DNA of 34,460 nucleotides from Acidobacteriota bacterium (GCA_016184455.1 JACPCS010000128.1:1-34460); one strand, 5' to 3'. Counted from the stretch's first letter, positions 16,982 to 25,116 are shown. Notes: a model not told the origin generated them from the letters alone. Numbers and translations: made by a program.

Positions 16982-16985
16982 GCCC

Positions 16986-17699
16986 GTGACGGTTGCTCCC
17001 GAGAAGGCGCCCGACCGCATCGCCGGCATGTTCGATGCGATCGCCCCGCGCTACGACCTGCTCAATCATCTGCTCAGCGCCGGCATCGACCGCCGCTGGC
17101 GCACGCGTGCCATCCGATCGCTCGAGCTGACCGGCCGCGAGGTGCTCCTCGACGTGTGCACGGGCACGGCCGACGTGGCGCTGCAGGCCAGGCGCGCCGC
17201 CTCCGGCGCCGCACGCGTGGTGGGCGTCGACTTCGCCGGCGCGATGCTGGCGATCGGGAAGCGCAAGGTGCGCAGGGCGGAGGAGTCGGCGCGCATTGCG
17301 CTCGTGCGCGGTGATGCGACGAGGCTGCCGGTTGGCGACGGAACCGTGGATGCGGCGACGGTCGCTTTTGGCATCCGCAACGTCGAACGCCCCGAGCTGG
17401 CGTGCGCGGAGATGGCGCGGGCGCTCCGGCGAGGCGGCCGTCTTGCGATTCTCGAGTTCGGCGAGCCCCGGATCCCGGCAGTTCGGACGCTCTACCTCTG
17501 GTATTTCAAATACTTCCTGCCGTGGATCGGGCGGTTCGTGTCCGGCCACCGCGCTGCCTATTCCTATCTGCCGGCCTCAGTTCGCAGCTTTCCGCCCCCA
17601 GCGGCGTTTGCCGCGCTCCTCGAGCAGGCCGGATTTCGGGACGTACGTGCCGTCCCTCTGACGTTCGGGATCGTCTATCTCTATACGGCTCGTCGGTAG
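16986..17699 (+). CDS. menG: Demethylmenaquinone methyltransferase (MenG/UbiE family)
   Basis: MenG methylates demethylmenaquinone with S-adenosylmethionine to finish menaquinone. The 237-residue protein has the UbiE family opening (RIAGMFDAIAPRYDLLNHLLS and RRWRTRAI), the SAM site LLDVCTGTADVAL, VVGVDFAGAMLAIG, GDATRLPVGDGTVDAATVAFGIRNV, LAILEFGEP, and the C-terminal YLPASVRSFPPPAAFAALLEQAGF. The length is normal. UbiE enzymes can act in either quinone pathway; the mqn neighbours favour menaquinone. The start is GTG, 4 nt beyond a hairpin element, with no Shine-Dalgarno. It is the last gene of the quinone run. Confidence 0.92.
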   Translation: MTVAPEKAPDRIAGMFDAIAPRYDLLNHLLSAGIDRRWRTRAIRSLELTGREVLLDVCTGTADVALQARRAASGAARVVGVDFAGAMLAIGKRKVRRAEESARIALVRGDATRLPVGDGTVDAATVAFGIRNVERPELACAEMARALRRGGRLAILEFGEPRIPAVRTLYLWYFKYFLPWIGRFVSGHRAAYSYLPASVRSFPPPAAFAALLEQAGFRDVRAVPLTFGIVYLYTARR

Positions 17700-17717
17700 G
17701 CGGTCGCCGCCAGCCGT

Positions 17718-17723
17718 TATAAT
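17718..17723 (+). promoter_or_regulatory. Possible -10 box before the TonB-like gene
   Basis: A perfect TATAAT ends 12 nt before the GTG at 17736. Transcription would begin within a few bases of the start codon, giving a leaderless mRNA. No good -35 was seen and there is no Shine-Dalgarno before the GTG. Confidence 0.4.
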
Positions 17724-17735
17724 TCCCCCAACTGC

Positions 17736-18668
17736 GTGATTCATTTCGACTTCGAGGATCGCTACCAGGACGAGAACATCGTCGGCACCGCCATCACGCG
17801 GCGCGACGGCGTGTTCCTGTCGATCCTCTTTCATGGACTCATCGCAGCCGCGTTCATCGTCGGTCCGCGCCTGCCGATGTTCCAGCCGAGCCCTGAAGAG
17901 CTGCAGCGGCGCCAGGCGGAGCTCGAGCGCGAACGCGAACAGGCGGCGCGGCGGTTCGTCTTCGTGCAGCCGCGCGTCGACATGCCCGCGCTGCGCCCGC
18001 CCGAGCGCTCCGAGCTGTCGGATATCGATCGCCGCGCGCAGGACCCGGTCATCGTCCGCGAGCCCGAGAATCCGCTCCCGTTTTCACGCGGCGACACGTC
18101 CGAGCGGGTGGAGGAGGCGGATGCCGAGCGGGCACGCGGCGCCGACAATCCCGAGTCGCCGCCACAGCCCAAGCCCGAGACGCAGATCGCGCGCGTGACG
18201 CCGCCCGGCGAGACAGGCCTGCGGCGTCCGCTCGAGACGCCGCTGACCAAGCCGGGCGGCTCGCTCGGCGAGGCCCTGCGCAACCTGCAGCAGTACGTCC
18301 AGAATCAGCGGTTCGACAATCCGCAGGGCGGCAACGATCGGCCGGGCGCCTCGATTCAGTTCGACACGCGCGGGGTCGAGTTCGGGCCCTGGCTGCGCCG
18401 GTTCGTGGCGCAGATCCGCCGCAACTGGTTCATCCCGCAGGCGGCGATGGTGATGAGCGGCCACGTCGTGCTGCAGTTCAACATCCACAAGGACGGCACG
18501 ATCACCGACATCGTGATCGTGCAGCCGTCGGCGATCGAGGCGTTCACCCGCGCGGCGTACGGCGCGATCTACTCGTCGAACCCGACGGCGCCGCTGCCGC
18601 CCGAGTATCCGCTCGACAAGGCCCTGTTCACGGTCACGTTCTACTACAACGAACAGCCGCCCTACTGA
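17736..18668 (+). CDS. TonB-family C-terminal domain protein
   Basis: This 310-residue protein has the TonB layout. It has a short cytoplasmic N-terminus, one membrane helix (about residues 27-43, LSILFHGLIAAAFIVG), and a charged and Pro-rich periplasmic spacer that begins with a short coiled coil (EELQRRQAELEREREQAARR). A C-terminal TonB-like domain follows (WLRRFVAQIRRNWFIP, GHVVLQFNIHKDGTITDIVIV, ending ALFTVTFYYNEQPPY). It probably transmits inner membrane energy or links to the outer membrane. ExbB/ExbD genes are not nearby, so a TolA-like or structural role is equally open. The start is GTG after a TATAAT. A 7-nt-unit repeat follows the stop. Confidence 0.85.
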   Translation: MIHFDFEDRYQDENIVGTAITRRDGVFLSILFHGLIAAAFIVGPRLPMFQPSPEELQRRQAELEREREQAARRFVFVQPRVDMPALRPPERSELSDIDRRAQDPVIVREPENPLPFSRGDTSERVEEADAERARGADNPESPPQPKPETQIARVTPPGETGLRRPLETPLTKPGGSLGEALRNLQQYVQNQRFDNPQGGNDRPGASIQFDTRGVEFGPWLRRFVAQIRRNWFIPQAAMVMSGHVVLQFNIHKDGTITDIVIVQPSAIEAFTRAAYGAIYSSNPTAPLPPEYPLDKALFTVTFYYNEQPPY

Positions 18669-18675
18669 ATCATGT

Positions 18676-18698
18676 AGGCCTCAGGCCCCGGGCCTCAG
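18676..18698. repeat. Half-element of the 7-nt-unit repeat family
   Basis: The spacer after the TonB-like gene has three 7-nt steps (AGGCCTC, AGGCCCC, GGGCCTC). These 23 bases are identical to the reverse complement of 6802-6824. The opposite arm of the hairpin is missing here. It lies between the stop at 18668 and the microprotein ATG at 18707. Confidence 0.75.
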
Positions 18699-18706
18699 AC
18701 TTGCCC

Positions 18707-18790
18707 ATGCCGACCAGGGTCCAGCAACTCGGGCTGCTCATCCTCCTGACGGTGCTCGTCGTCTACGTCCTCGTACGCCTCGGATGGTAG
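18707..18790 (+). CDS. Putative 27-aa single-pass membrane microprotein
   Basis: An ATG opens a 27-codon frame: a short polar start (MPTRVQQ), one hydrophobic helix (LGLLILLTVLVVYVLVRLGW) and a TAG stop. The composition is that of a real transmembrane segment, with Arg residues on both sides. It overlaps the miaA start (18784) by 7 bp, which suggests coupled translation. No Shine-Dalgarno is visible. The function is unknown. It might be a leader peptide for miaA, a small membrane protein, or chance; conservation in relatives would decide. Confidence 0.5.
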   Translation: MPTRVQQLGLLILLTVLVVYVLVRLGW

Positions 18791-19749
18791 AGGCGCGGCG
18801 GCCGCTGGTGCTCGCGGTGCTCGGGCCCACGGCGTCCGGCAAGAGTGCGCTCGGCCTCTGGCTGGCCGAGCGGTACGGCGGCGAAATCATCAACTGCGAC
18901 TCGACGGCCGTCTACCGCGGCTTCGACATCGGCACCGACAAGGTGCCGTCGGACGCGCGTCGTGGCATTCCGCACCATCTGATCGATATCGCGGAGCCGA
19001 CCGAGGTGTACACGGCCGCACAGTATGCGCGCGATGCCGCACGTGTCATCCGCGAGATTCACGCGCGCGGGCGAATGCCGATCCTCGTCGGCGGCACCGG
19101 CTTCTACTACCGCGCGCTGACGCGCGGTCTCTTTCCCGGTCCCTCTGCCGACGAGGAGCTGCGCGCCCGGCTCAACCGCGTGGCGGATCGCCGCGGCGTC
19201 GAGTGCCTGCACCGCTGGGTCCAGCGTGTCGATCCCGACTCGGCCGCGCGCATCATGCCGCGCGACCGCACACGGCTCGTGCGTGCGCTGGAGGTGTACC
19301 TGACGACGGGTCGTCCGCTGACGGAGCATTTCAGCGAGACGGCGTCGCCGATTGCCGACTGCGACGTCATCGCGATCGCGCTGCGGATTCCCGCCGCGCT
19401 GACCGCCGAGCGCGTCGCCACGCGCGTGGACGAGCAGTTCGCGCGCGGCATCGTCGCTGAGGTCCGGAGTCTGCTCGCGCGGGGCGTCCCGCCGGACGCG
19501 CGTCCCTTCGGCGGACTCGTCTATCGTCAGGTGATGGAGATGCTGCGCGGCGCGCGCGATGAAGCCGCGACGCGCGCGCTCATCGTGCAGGAGAACCGCC
19601 GCTACGCGCGCCGGCAGTTGATCTGGTTCCGCAAAGAGCCTAATCTTATTTGGTTCGACGGTCCCGGCGAGTCGCTCGCCACCGAGCAGCGTGTGGAAGC
19701 AGCGCTCGCCGTCCGAGGTCTGTCCACGACTGATGGCTCAGCTCTCTGA
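18784..19749 (+). CDS. miaA: tRNA dimethylallyltransferase MiaA
   Basis: MiaA adds the dimethylallyl group to A37 of tRNAs that read UNN codons. The 321-residue protein has the P-loop GPTASGKSALG, the tRNA-contact segment INCDSTAVYRGFDIGTDKV, GIPHHLIDIAEPTEVYTAAQY, VGGTGFYYRALTRG, and the C-terminal QENRRYARRQLIWFRKEP. The length is normal. The start overlaps the microprotein frame by 7 bp and the 3' end overlaps hfq by 17 bp. The miaA-hfq order is widespread in bacteria and supports both calls. Confidence 0.95.
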   Translation: MVEARRPLVLAVLGPTASGKSALGLWLAERYGGEIINCDSTAVYRGFDIGTDKVPSDARRGIPHHLIDIAEPTEVYTAAQYARDAARVIREIHARGRMPILVGGTGFYYRALTRGLFPGPSADEELRARLNRVADRRGVECLHRWVQRVDPDSAARIMPRDRTRLVRALEVYLTTGRPLTEHFSETASPIADCDVIAIALRIPAALTAERVATRVDEQFARGIVAEVRSLLARGVPPDARPFGGLVYRQVMEMLRGARDEAATRALIVQENRRYARRQLIWFRKEPNLIWFDGPGESLATEQRVEAALAVRGLSTTDGSAL

Positions 19750-19993
19750 ACCCCGCACGTCCTCCACGCAGCCGAACATCCAGGATGCGTTTCTCAACTA
19801 CGCGCGGCGCGAGCGTCTGTCGGTGACCGTGCATCTCCTGGACGGCCGGCGCCTGGACGCGCGCATCAAGCACTTCGACCGCTTCGCGGTCGTCGTCGAG
19901 GTCGACGGCAGCGATCAACTGGTGTTCAAGCACGCCATCGCCACCATTGCCACCGAGCGATCCATCTCCAATTACCTCTCGCAGCGTTCGTGA
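19733..19993 (+). CDS. hfq: RNA chaperone Hfq
   Basis: Hfq is a hexameric Sm-like protein that helps small RNAs pair with mRNAs. The 86-residue protein has the expected Sm1 region ([39 protein letters not shown]) and the Sm2 motif FKHAIATI, a slight variant of the usual YKHAI. The N-terminal extension of about 15 residues ([12 protein letters not shown]) is a little longer than usual, and there is almost no disordered C-terminal tail. The ATG at 19733 was chosen over a longer in-frame start at 19691 because the extra residues would lie entirely inside miaA and do not match the family. It overlaps miaA by 17 bp. Confidence 0.95.
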   Translation: MAQLSEPRTSSTQPNIQDAFLNYARRERLSVTVHLLDGRRLDARIKHFDRFAVVVEVDGSDQLVFKHAIATIATERSISNYLSQRS

Positions 19994-20006
19994 GCGCGAG
20001 GCGCGT

Positions 20007-21227
20007 GTGCCTCCCTTCACGCGCGCGATCGTGATCGTGCTCGACAGCGTCGGCATCGGCGCGCTTCCCGACGCGGCCGCCTACGGCGACGAGGGGAGCA
20101 ACACGCTCGGCCACATCGCCCGGCACACGACGCTGCGGCTGCCGGCGCTGCGCGCGCTCGGCCTCGGTCGGCTCGTGCCGCTCGGAGACGGTGAGGGTCC
20201 GGCTGAAGCCGGACGCCACGTACTCCCCATGCCGCGCGCCGCCTACGGACGGATGGCCGAGGCATCGCCCGGCAAAGACTCGGTGACCGGCCACTGGGAG
20301 TTGATGGGGGTCGTCCTCGATCGGCCGTTCCCGACGTTTCCGGCCGGCTTTCCGGCGGCCGTCATCGCCGAGTTCGAGCGCCGTATCGGACGGCGCACGA
20401 TCGGCAACGAGGTGGCGTCCGGCACGGAGATCGTCGCGCGCCTGGGTGCGGAACATCTGCGCACCGGCACGCCGATCGTGTACACATCGGCCGACAGCGT
20501 CTTCCAGATTGCCGCGCACGAAGACGTGATTCCCGTGCCTGAGTTGTATCGGATCTGCGAGATCGCGTTCGATCTCGTCTGTCGCGGGATGGGTGTTGGC
20601 CGCGTCATCGCGCGGCCGTTCATCGGCACGCCCGGCGCCTTCACCCGTACGCCCAACCGGCACGACTATGCGCTCGAGCCGGCGGGCACGACGCTGCTCG
20701 ATCGCCTGACGGCGGAGGCGATCCCTGTCGTGGCCGTCGGCAAGGTGACCGATCTTTTTGCCGGCCGCGGGATTGGGCGTGGCGTGGCCACGACGAGCGA
20801 CGCCGACGGACTCGGCAAGATCGCCGCGGCCGTCGCCGATACGCCTGCGGGTCTGATCTTTGCCAATCTGGTCGACTTCGACACCGTGTACGGGCACCGC
20901 AACGACGTCGCCGGCTACGCCGCCAATCTCGAGCGATTCGACACGTGGCTGGCGGCGGCGCTGCCGGCGATCGCCGCCAACGACCTGCTCGTCGTCACCG
21001 CCGATCACGGCAACGATCCGACGACGCCGAGCACCGACCACTCCCGCGAGTACGTGCCGATTCTGCTGGCGGGACCGCGCGTACGGGCGGGCGTCGACAT
21101 CGGCACGCGGCGGACCTTTGCCGACCTCGGCCAGACGCTCGCCGACAATTTCGGCGTCGCGCCGCTCGCGCACGGGTCGAGCTTTCTGGGCGCGATCCTG
21201 GAGGCATCGGGTGTCGAGCATTCGTGA
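20007..21227 (+). CDS. deoB: Phosphopentomutase DeoB with a repeat-encoded insertion
   Basis: DeoB interconverts ribose or deoxyribose 1- and 5-phosphates in nucleoside salvage. The 406-residue protein (GTG 20007) has the alkaline-phosphatase-fold metal motifs: [25 protein letters not shown], the phospho-acceptor region [15 protein letters not shown], and [20 protein letters not shown] near the C-terminus. Shortly before the acceptor loop it has about ten extra residues ([12 protein letters not shown]) encoded by a 21-nt palindromic repeat found twice more in the window. A longer frame reaches back into hfq (19947), but those residues do not belong to the family. It starts 13 bp after hfq, and its end overlaps the dGTPase-like gene by 17 bp. 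Confidence 0.93.
   Translation: MPPFTRAIVIVLDSVGIGALPDAAAYGDEGSNTLGHIARHTTLRLPALRALGLGRLVPLGDGEGPAEAGRHVLPMPRAAYGRMAEASPGKDSVTGHWELMGVVLDRPFPTFPAGFPAAVIAEFERRIGRRTIGNEVASGTEIVARLGAEHLRTGTPIVYTSADSVFQIAAHEDVIPVPELYRICEIAFDLVCRGMGVGRVIARPFIGTPGAFTRTPNRHDYALEPAGTTLLDRLTAEAIPVVAVGKVTDLFAGRGIGRGVATTSDADGLGKIAAAVADTPAGLIFANLVDFDTVYGHRNDVAGYAANLERFDTWLAAALPAIAANDLLVVTADHGNDPTTPSTDHSREYVPILLAGPRVRAGVDIGTRRTFADLGQTLADNFGVAPLAHGSSFLGAILEASGVEHS
20196..20216 (-). repeat. 21-nt palindromic repeat inside deoB
   Basis: The core, read on the minus strand, is GTCCGGCTTCAGCCGGAC: a 7-bp stem (GTCCGGC/GCCGGAC) around TTCA, flanked by GC before and C after. It is identical over 21 nt to 24268-24288 and 31711-31731, which are on the opposite strand. 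In deoB it reads in frame as GPAEAGR. Confidence 0.9.
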
Positions 21228-22269
21228 AGCCCTCGAACAGCGCGAGCGCGATACGCTGGCGCCTGAAGCGGCCAAGAGCGCCGACTCGCGCGGGCGCCTC
21301 CGTCCGGAGCCTGAAGACGATGTCCGGCCGGCGTTTCAGCACGATCGCGACCGCATCATCCACAGCAAGGCGTTCCGGCGCCTGAAGCACAAGACCCAGG
21401 TGTTCTTCGCGCCCGCCGGCGATCACTATCGCACCCGCCTGACGCACACGCTCGAGGTCTCGCAGATTGCCCGAACGATCGCGAAGGTGCTGCAGCTCCA
21501 CGAGGAGCTGACCGAGGCCATTGCCCTCGGACACGACCTGGGCCACACGCCGTTCGGCCACACCGGCGAGCGCGTGCTCGCCTCGCTCATTCCGGGCGGA
21601 TTCAACCACTACGAGCAGAGCCTGCGCATCGTCGACGTGCTCGAGAACGACGGCCGGGGCCTGAACCTCACCTGGGAGGTGCGCGACGGCATCGCGCGGC
21701 ACTCCAAAGGGAAGGAAGGCTCGCCGGTCGGCGTCGAGGCCTCCAAGCGCGCGGCGACGCTCGAAGGACAGATCATCCGCGTCGCCGATCTCATCGCCTA
21801 CGTCAATCACGACATCGACGATGCGATGCGGGCGGGGATGCTGCACGCGTCGGACCTGCCGGAGGCGGCGGTGCGGACGCTCGGCAGCACCTCCTCCGCA
21901 CGCATCGCCCGCATGGTCAAAGACGTCGTGACCGAGACCGAGCGGGGCGGCCTTCAGGAGATCCGGATGAGCCACACCGTGCTCGAGGCGACGCTCGCGA
22001 TGCGGAGCTTCCTGTTCGAGGCGCTGTACGAGAACGACGTGGCGACGGGCGAGTTCAAGAAGGCGAGCGGCATCCTGACGGGTCTGTGGGACAAGGTGCG
22101 CGAGCGGCCCGACGGCCTGCTCGACCGGCGCATCATCGAAACGGAAGGGCTCGACACGGCGGCGAAGGATTTCCTCGCCGGCATGACGGACCGCTTCGCC
22201 GTGACCCTCTACGAACGGCTCTTCATCCCGAAGCCGTGGATCGGACCTATCTCGTGGAATCAGTTATAA
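21211..22269 (+). CDS. dGTP triphosphohydrolase-like HD protein
   Basis: This 352-residue HD-superfamily protein resembles the Dgt family, which hydrolyses dNTPs to nucleosides and triphosphate. Motifs are [34 protein letters not shown] (His79), [16 protein letters not shown] (His108-Asp109) and [19 protein letters not shown]. The shorter, deoxyguanosinetriphosphate-triphosphohydrolase-like subgroup fits its length. The GTG at 21211 was chosen because CTGGAGGC lies about 8 bases upstream and the protein then begins in the usual way ([20 protein letters not shown]). The longer upstream frame is a shadow of deoB. Following deoB, it suits a nucleotide-pool role. Its stop codon lies inside a TATAAT that may drive the next gene. 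Confidence 0.9.
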   Translation: MSSIREALEQRERDTLAPEAAKSADSRGRLRPEPEDDVRPAFQHDRDRIIHSKAFRRLKHKTQVFFAPAGDHYRTRLTHTLEVSQIARTIAKVLQLHEELTEAIALGHDLGHTPFGHTGERVLASLIPGGFNHYEQSLRIVDVLENDGRGLNLTWEVRDGIARHSKGKEGSPVGVEASKRAATLEGQIIRVADLIAYVNHDIDDAMRAGMLHASDLPEAAVRTLGSTSSARIARMVKDVVTETERGGLQEIRMSHTVLEATLAMRSFLFEALYENDVATGEFKKASGILTGLWDKVRERPDGLLDRRIIETEGLDTAAKDFLAGMTDRFAVTLYERLFIPKPWIGPISWNQL

Positions 22270-22270
22270 T
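22265..22270 (+). promoter_or_regulatory. Possible -10 box for the yceD-rpmF-plsX-fab operon
   Basis: A perfect TATAAT overlaps the stop codon of the dGTPase-like gene and ends 10 nt before the ATG at 22281. This implies a leaderless or nearly leaderless transcript for the lipid operon. A matching -35 is not evident. Confidence 0.4.
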
Positions 22271-22280
22271 TAGCGGTTCC

Positions 22281-22811
22281 ATGTTGCTCGACCTGACCCG
22301 CTATCGGCGGCCCCTCGACCGCTTCGCTCGCACGTTCCAGCCGCCTGACGTTGGTGACGAGGCCGACGCGTATCGGATCGTGTCGCCGGTTGAGCTCGCC
22401 TTCGACATCCACAAGGACCGCGACAGATTCCGTCTCGTGGGCAGTGTCCACGCCGACCTGGAGCTCACGTGCAGCCGCTGCCTCGAGCCGTTCGCCATTA
22501 CGGTCGGCGCGCCGTTCGATCTGCGCTATCTGCCGGCGTCGGCGATCTCAACCGAGCCGGAGCGTGAGGTGGCGGACGAGGACCTCGACCTCAGCTACTA
22601 TCGCGACGACCGGATCGACCTCAACGAGCTGTTGCGCGAGCAGTTCTACCTGGCGCTGCCGATGAAGCCGCTGTGCCGCGAGGACTGCCGGGGCCTCTGC
22701 CCGCAGTGCGGCGCGAACCTCAACACCGCCGCGTGCGGCTGCGCCAGCACCTGGGACGATCCGCGGCTCGCCGCGCTGAACGCGCTCCGGCTCGATCGCC
22801 AGGACCGCTGA
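22281..22811 (+). CDS. YceD/DUF177 family protein with Cys cluster
   Basis: The 176-residue protein belongs to the DUF177 (YceD) family, which lies upstream of rpmF in many bacteria and is linked to 23S rRNA accumulation. It shows LELTCSRCLEPFAITV, the acidic middle part typical of the family (EVADEDLDLSYYRDDRIDLNELLREQFYLALPMKPLC), and a C-terminal Cys cluster CREDCRGLCPQCG followed by CGCAS, probably binding zinc. The ATG at 22281 fits the family start; the longer frame from 22086 is a shadow. It begins 11 bp after the dGTPase-like gene and precedes rpmF by 10 bp. Confidence 0.9.
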   Translation: MLLDLTRYRRPLDRFARTFQPPDVGDEADAYRIVSPVELAFDIHKDRDRFRLVGSVHADLELTCSRCLEPFAITVGAPFDLRYLPASAISTEPEREVADEDLDLSYYRDDRIDLNELLREQFYLALPMKPLCREDCRGLCPQCGANLNTAACGCASTWDDPRLAALNALRLDRQDR

Positions 22812-22821
22812 AGACAGTCTT

Positions 22822-23004
22822 ATGCCTAATCCCAAACGCCGACATTCGAAGACGCGGACCGCCAAGCGCCGCACGCACGACGCGCTGCGCGCGGCGACGA
22901 CGGGTCTGTGTCCCCAGTGCCACGAACCCAAAGCGCCGCATCGCGTGTGCCCGCACTGTGGGTACTACCGCGAGCGCCAGGTCCGCCCGGTCGACGAGGA
23001 GTAG
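22822..23004 (+). CDS. rpmF: 50S ribosomal protein L32
   Basis: This is a 60-residue L32 with the usual basic start (MPNPKRRHSKTRTAKRRTHD) and two Cys pairs (CPQC and CPHC) that mark the zinc-binding form. A zinc-dependent form means that zinc limitation could matter for it. Its place between yceD and plsX is the standard bacterial order. There is no obvious Shine-Dalgarno. A hairpin element fills the spacer to plsX. Confidence 0.95.
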   Translation: MPNPKRRHSKTRTAKRRTHDALRAATTGLCPQCHEPKAPHRVCPHCGYYRERQVRPVDEE

Positions 23005-23013
23005 CTCGTCATG

Positions 23014-23104
23014 TGTGATTTACGATTTGTGATTTGTGATTTGAGGTCGCCCGACGAAGATCACAAATCGCCAATCACAAATCACTAATCACTAATCACA
23101 AATC
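23014..23104. repeat. Intergenic inverted tandem-repeat hairpin (GTGATTT units)
   Basis: The left arm 23014-23044 repeats GTGATTT in 7-nt steps, and the right arm 23059-23104 repeats the complement AAATCAC/TAATCAC. It is strikingly AT-rich in a 70% GC background and ends 3 nt before the plsX ATG, filling the rpmF-plsX spacer. Confidence 0.9.
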
Positions 23105-23107
23105 TCT

Positions 23108-24118
23108 ATGATCCGCATCGCCGTCGATGCGATGGGTGGCGACCACGCGCCGGCAGCCGTCGTCGACGGCGCCGTCTCGGCCGCACGCCACCTCGCCGTC
23201 CGTCTCGCGCTCGTAGGGCCCGCGGATGCGCTCGAACAGGTGCTGACATCGCACGCCGACTGGCGCGCGCTCGGCATCGAGCTCGTTGACGCGCCTGAGG
23301 TCGTCGGCATGGCCGAGGCCCCGGCCGCGGCGCTCCGCCGCAAGCCGCGCGCCTCCATTCGCGTCGCCGCCGACCTCGTGGCCCGCCGCGAGGCGGCTGC
23401 GCTCTTCAGCGCCGGGCACACCGGCGCCACCGTGCTGGCGGCGCACGCGGCCTTCGGCATGATTCCGGGCGTCGACCGGCCGGCGCTCGCTGCGACGATT
23501 CCAACCCGCGCCCGGCCGGCGGTGCTCGTCGACGCCGGCGCCAACGCCGACTGCCGACCGCAGCACCTGCTGCAGTTCGCCGCCATGGGGGGCGTCTACG
23601 CGCGCGTGGCACTCGGAATCGATCGGCCGCGCGTCGGCCTCCTGTCGATCGGCGAGGAGGAGACCAAAGGCAACGAGCTGACGCGTGAGGCACACCGGCT
23701 GCTCAAGGCGTCGCCGCTCAACTTCATCGGCAACATCGAAGGGCGCGAGATCTACAGCGGGATTGCCGACGTGGTCGTCTGCGACGGCTTCACCGGCAAC
23801 GTCGTCCTCAAGACGAGCGAGGGGCTGGTCGATGCGGTGGAGACGCTGCTGGGCGATGAGCTGAGGGGGACGTTCTCGAGCCACGTCGGCTACCTACTCT
23901 CGCGCCGCGCCTTCAGGCGGTTCCGCCGCCGCGTCGACTACTCCGAATACGGCGGCGCGCCGCTCCTCGGCGCCGCGCAGCTGGCGATCGTCGGGCACGG
24001 GCGGTCGTCGGCCAAGGCCGTTCGCAATGCCATCGCCGTGGCCTACCGCTTCGCCACGAGCGACTTCCTGCACCGCGTGGAGCACGAGATCGCGGCCGCT
24101 GCGGTGGCCAATCGATGA
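23108..24118 (+). CDS. plsX: Phosphate acyltransferase PlsX
   Basis: PlsX converts acyl-ACP to acyl-phosphate, the first step of phospholipid synthesis with PlsY. The 336-residue protein has the family opening (RIAVDAMGGDHAPAAVVDGA), AALRRKPRASIRVAADLV, FSAGHTGATVLAAH, LVDAGANADCRPQHLLQFA, GLLSIGEEETKGNELTREAH, FIGNIEGREIYSG and CDGFTGNVVLKTSEG. The length is normal. The ATG sits 3 nt beyond a hairpin element with no Shine-Dalgarno, although this is the standard family start. It overlaps fabD by 4 bp (ATGA). Confidence 0.95.
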   Translation: MIRIAVDAMGGDHAPAAVVDGAVSAARHLAVRLALVGPADALEQVLTSHADWRALGIELVDAPEVVGMAEAPAAALRRKPRASIRVAADLVARREAAALFSAGHTGATVLAAHAAFGMIPGVDRPALAATIPTRARPAVLVDAGANADCRPQHLLQFAAMGGVYARVALGIDRPRVGLLSIGEEETKGNELTREAHRLLKASPLNFIGNIEGREIYSGIADVVVCDGFTGNVVLKTSEGLVDAVETLLGDELRGTFSSHVGYLLSRRAFRRFRRRVDYSEYGGAPLLGAAQLAIVGHGRSSAKAVRNAIAVAYRFATSDFLHRVEHEIAAAAVANR

Positions 24119-25116
24119 TCGCGTTTCTCTTCCCCGGGCAGGGGTCGCAGACGGTCGGGATGGGGAAGGCGCTCGCCGAGGCCTTTCCCGAGGCGCGCGC
24201 CGCGTTCGAGGAAGCCGATGCCGCCTTTGCCGCCGCAGCGCCCGTGGCGTCCGCCGCGCCTCCCGTCGCGTCCGGCTTCAGCCGGACCAGCGAGCCGTCG
24301 CGCTCCCTGCGTGAACTCTGCTTCGAGGGTCCCGAGGATCAGCTGATCCTCACCGAGCACACCCAGCCCGCCATTCTCGCCGTCAGCGTGGCCGCCGCTC
24401 GCGTGCTCGAGACGCGCGGCGTTCGTCCGCAGTTCGTCGCGGGGCACAGCCTTGGTGAGTATTCGGCCAATGTCGTTGCCGGGACCTTTGCCTTTGCTGA
24501 CGCGGTCGGGATCGTGCGCCGGCGCGGCCGGTACATGCAGGAGGCGGTGCCGCCCGGCCAGGGTGCCATGGCCGCCATTCTGGGCCTCGAGGCCGCCGAC
24601 GTCCGCCGGGCCTGCGAGGAGGCGGCTGACGGCGAGGTGGTCAGTCCGGCCAACATCAACAGCCCCGGTCAGATCGTCATTGCCGGGGCCGCCGCGGCGG
24701 TGGCACGGGCGGGTGAGCGGGCCAGGGCGCTCGGCGCCGGGCGGGTGATCCCGCTCGCCGTGAGCGCGCCCTTCCACTGCGCGCTGATGAAGCCGGCGGA
24801 GCTGCGGCTCGAGCCGGAGCTCGGCGCGCTGGCGGTGCGGGATCCGCTGGTGCCGATCGTCGCCGACGTCGACGCGCAGCCGAAACGGGATGCGGGCGCG
24901 GCCATCGACGCGCTCGTGCGTCAGGTATCGGCTCCGGTGCTCTGGGAAGACGTCGTTCGCCGCCTTGCGTCGGAAGGCGTCACCACGTATGTTGAGGTGG
25001 GTCCGGGGCGCGTGCTCGGCGGCCTCGTGAAGAAGATGCATCGCGAGGCGACGATTCTCGCCTTCGGTGAACCCGGTGATCTCGACGCGGTCCTTCATGT
25101 TCGACCTCTCCGCTAA
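24115..25116 (+). CDS. fabD: Malonyl-CoA:ACP transacylase FabD with a repeat-encoded insertion
   Basis: FabD loads malonate onto ACP for fatty acid elongation. The 333-residue protein has FLFPGQGSQTVGMGKAL, the nucleophile elbow GHSLGEYSA (Ser112), NINSPGQIVIAG, and SAPFHCALM with the catalytic His. Residues about 38-64, between EEADAAF and SLRELCFEGPE, form an extra Ala/Pro/Ser-rich loop where related enzymes have only a few residues. Part of it (VASGFSRT) is encoded by the 21-nt palindromic repeat. The loop is far from the active-site motifs in sequence. It overlaps plsX by 4 bp and fabG by 20 bp. Confidence 0.95.
   Translation: MIAFLFPGQGSQTVGMGKALAEAFPEARAAFEEADAAFAAAAPVASAAPPVASGFSRTSEPSRSLRELCFEGPEDQLILTEHTQPAILAVSVAAARVLETRGVRPQFVAGHSLGEYSANVVAGTFAFADAVGIVRRRGRYMQEAVPPGQGAMAAILGLEAADVRRACEEAADGEVVSPANINSPGQIVIAGAAAAVARAGERARALGAGRVIPLAVSAPFHCALMKPAELRLEPELGALAVRDPLVPIVADVDAQPKRDAGAAIDALVRQVSAPVLWEDVVRRLASEGVTTYVEVGPGRVLGGLVKKMHREATILAFGEPGDLDAVLHVRPLR
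24268..24288 (+). repeat. 21-nt palindromic repeat inside fabD
   Basis: This copy is identical over 21 nt to those at 20196-20216 (opposite strand) and 31711-31731. It reads in frame as ASGFSRT within an insertion loop of FabD. A partial echo (GTGGCGTCCG) lies about 20 nt upstream at 24244-24253. Confidence 0.9.

Noticed and set aside
23014..23104. Possible CRISPR array because of short direct repeats
   Set aside because: The units are 7 nt with no spacers, the two arms are complementary, and no cas gene is nearby.
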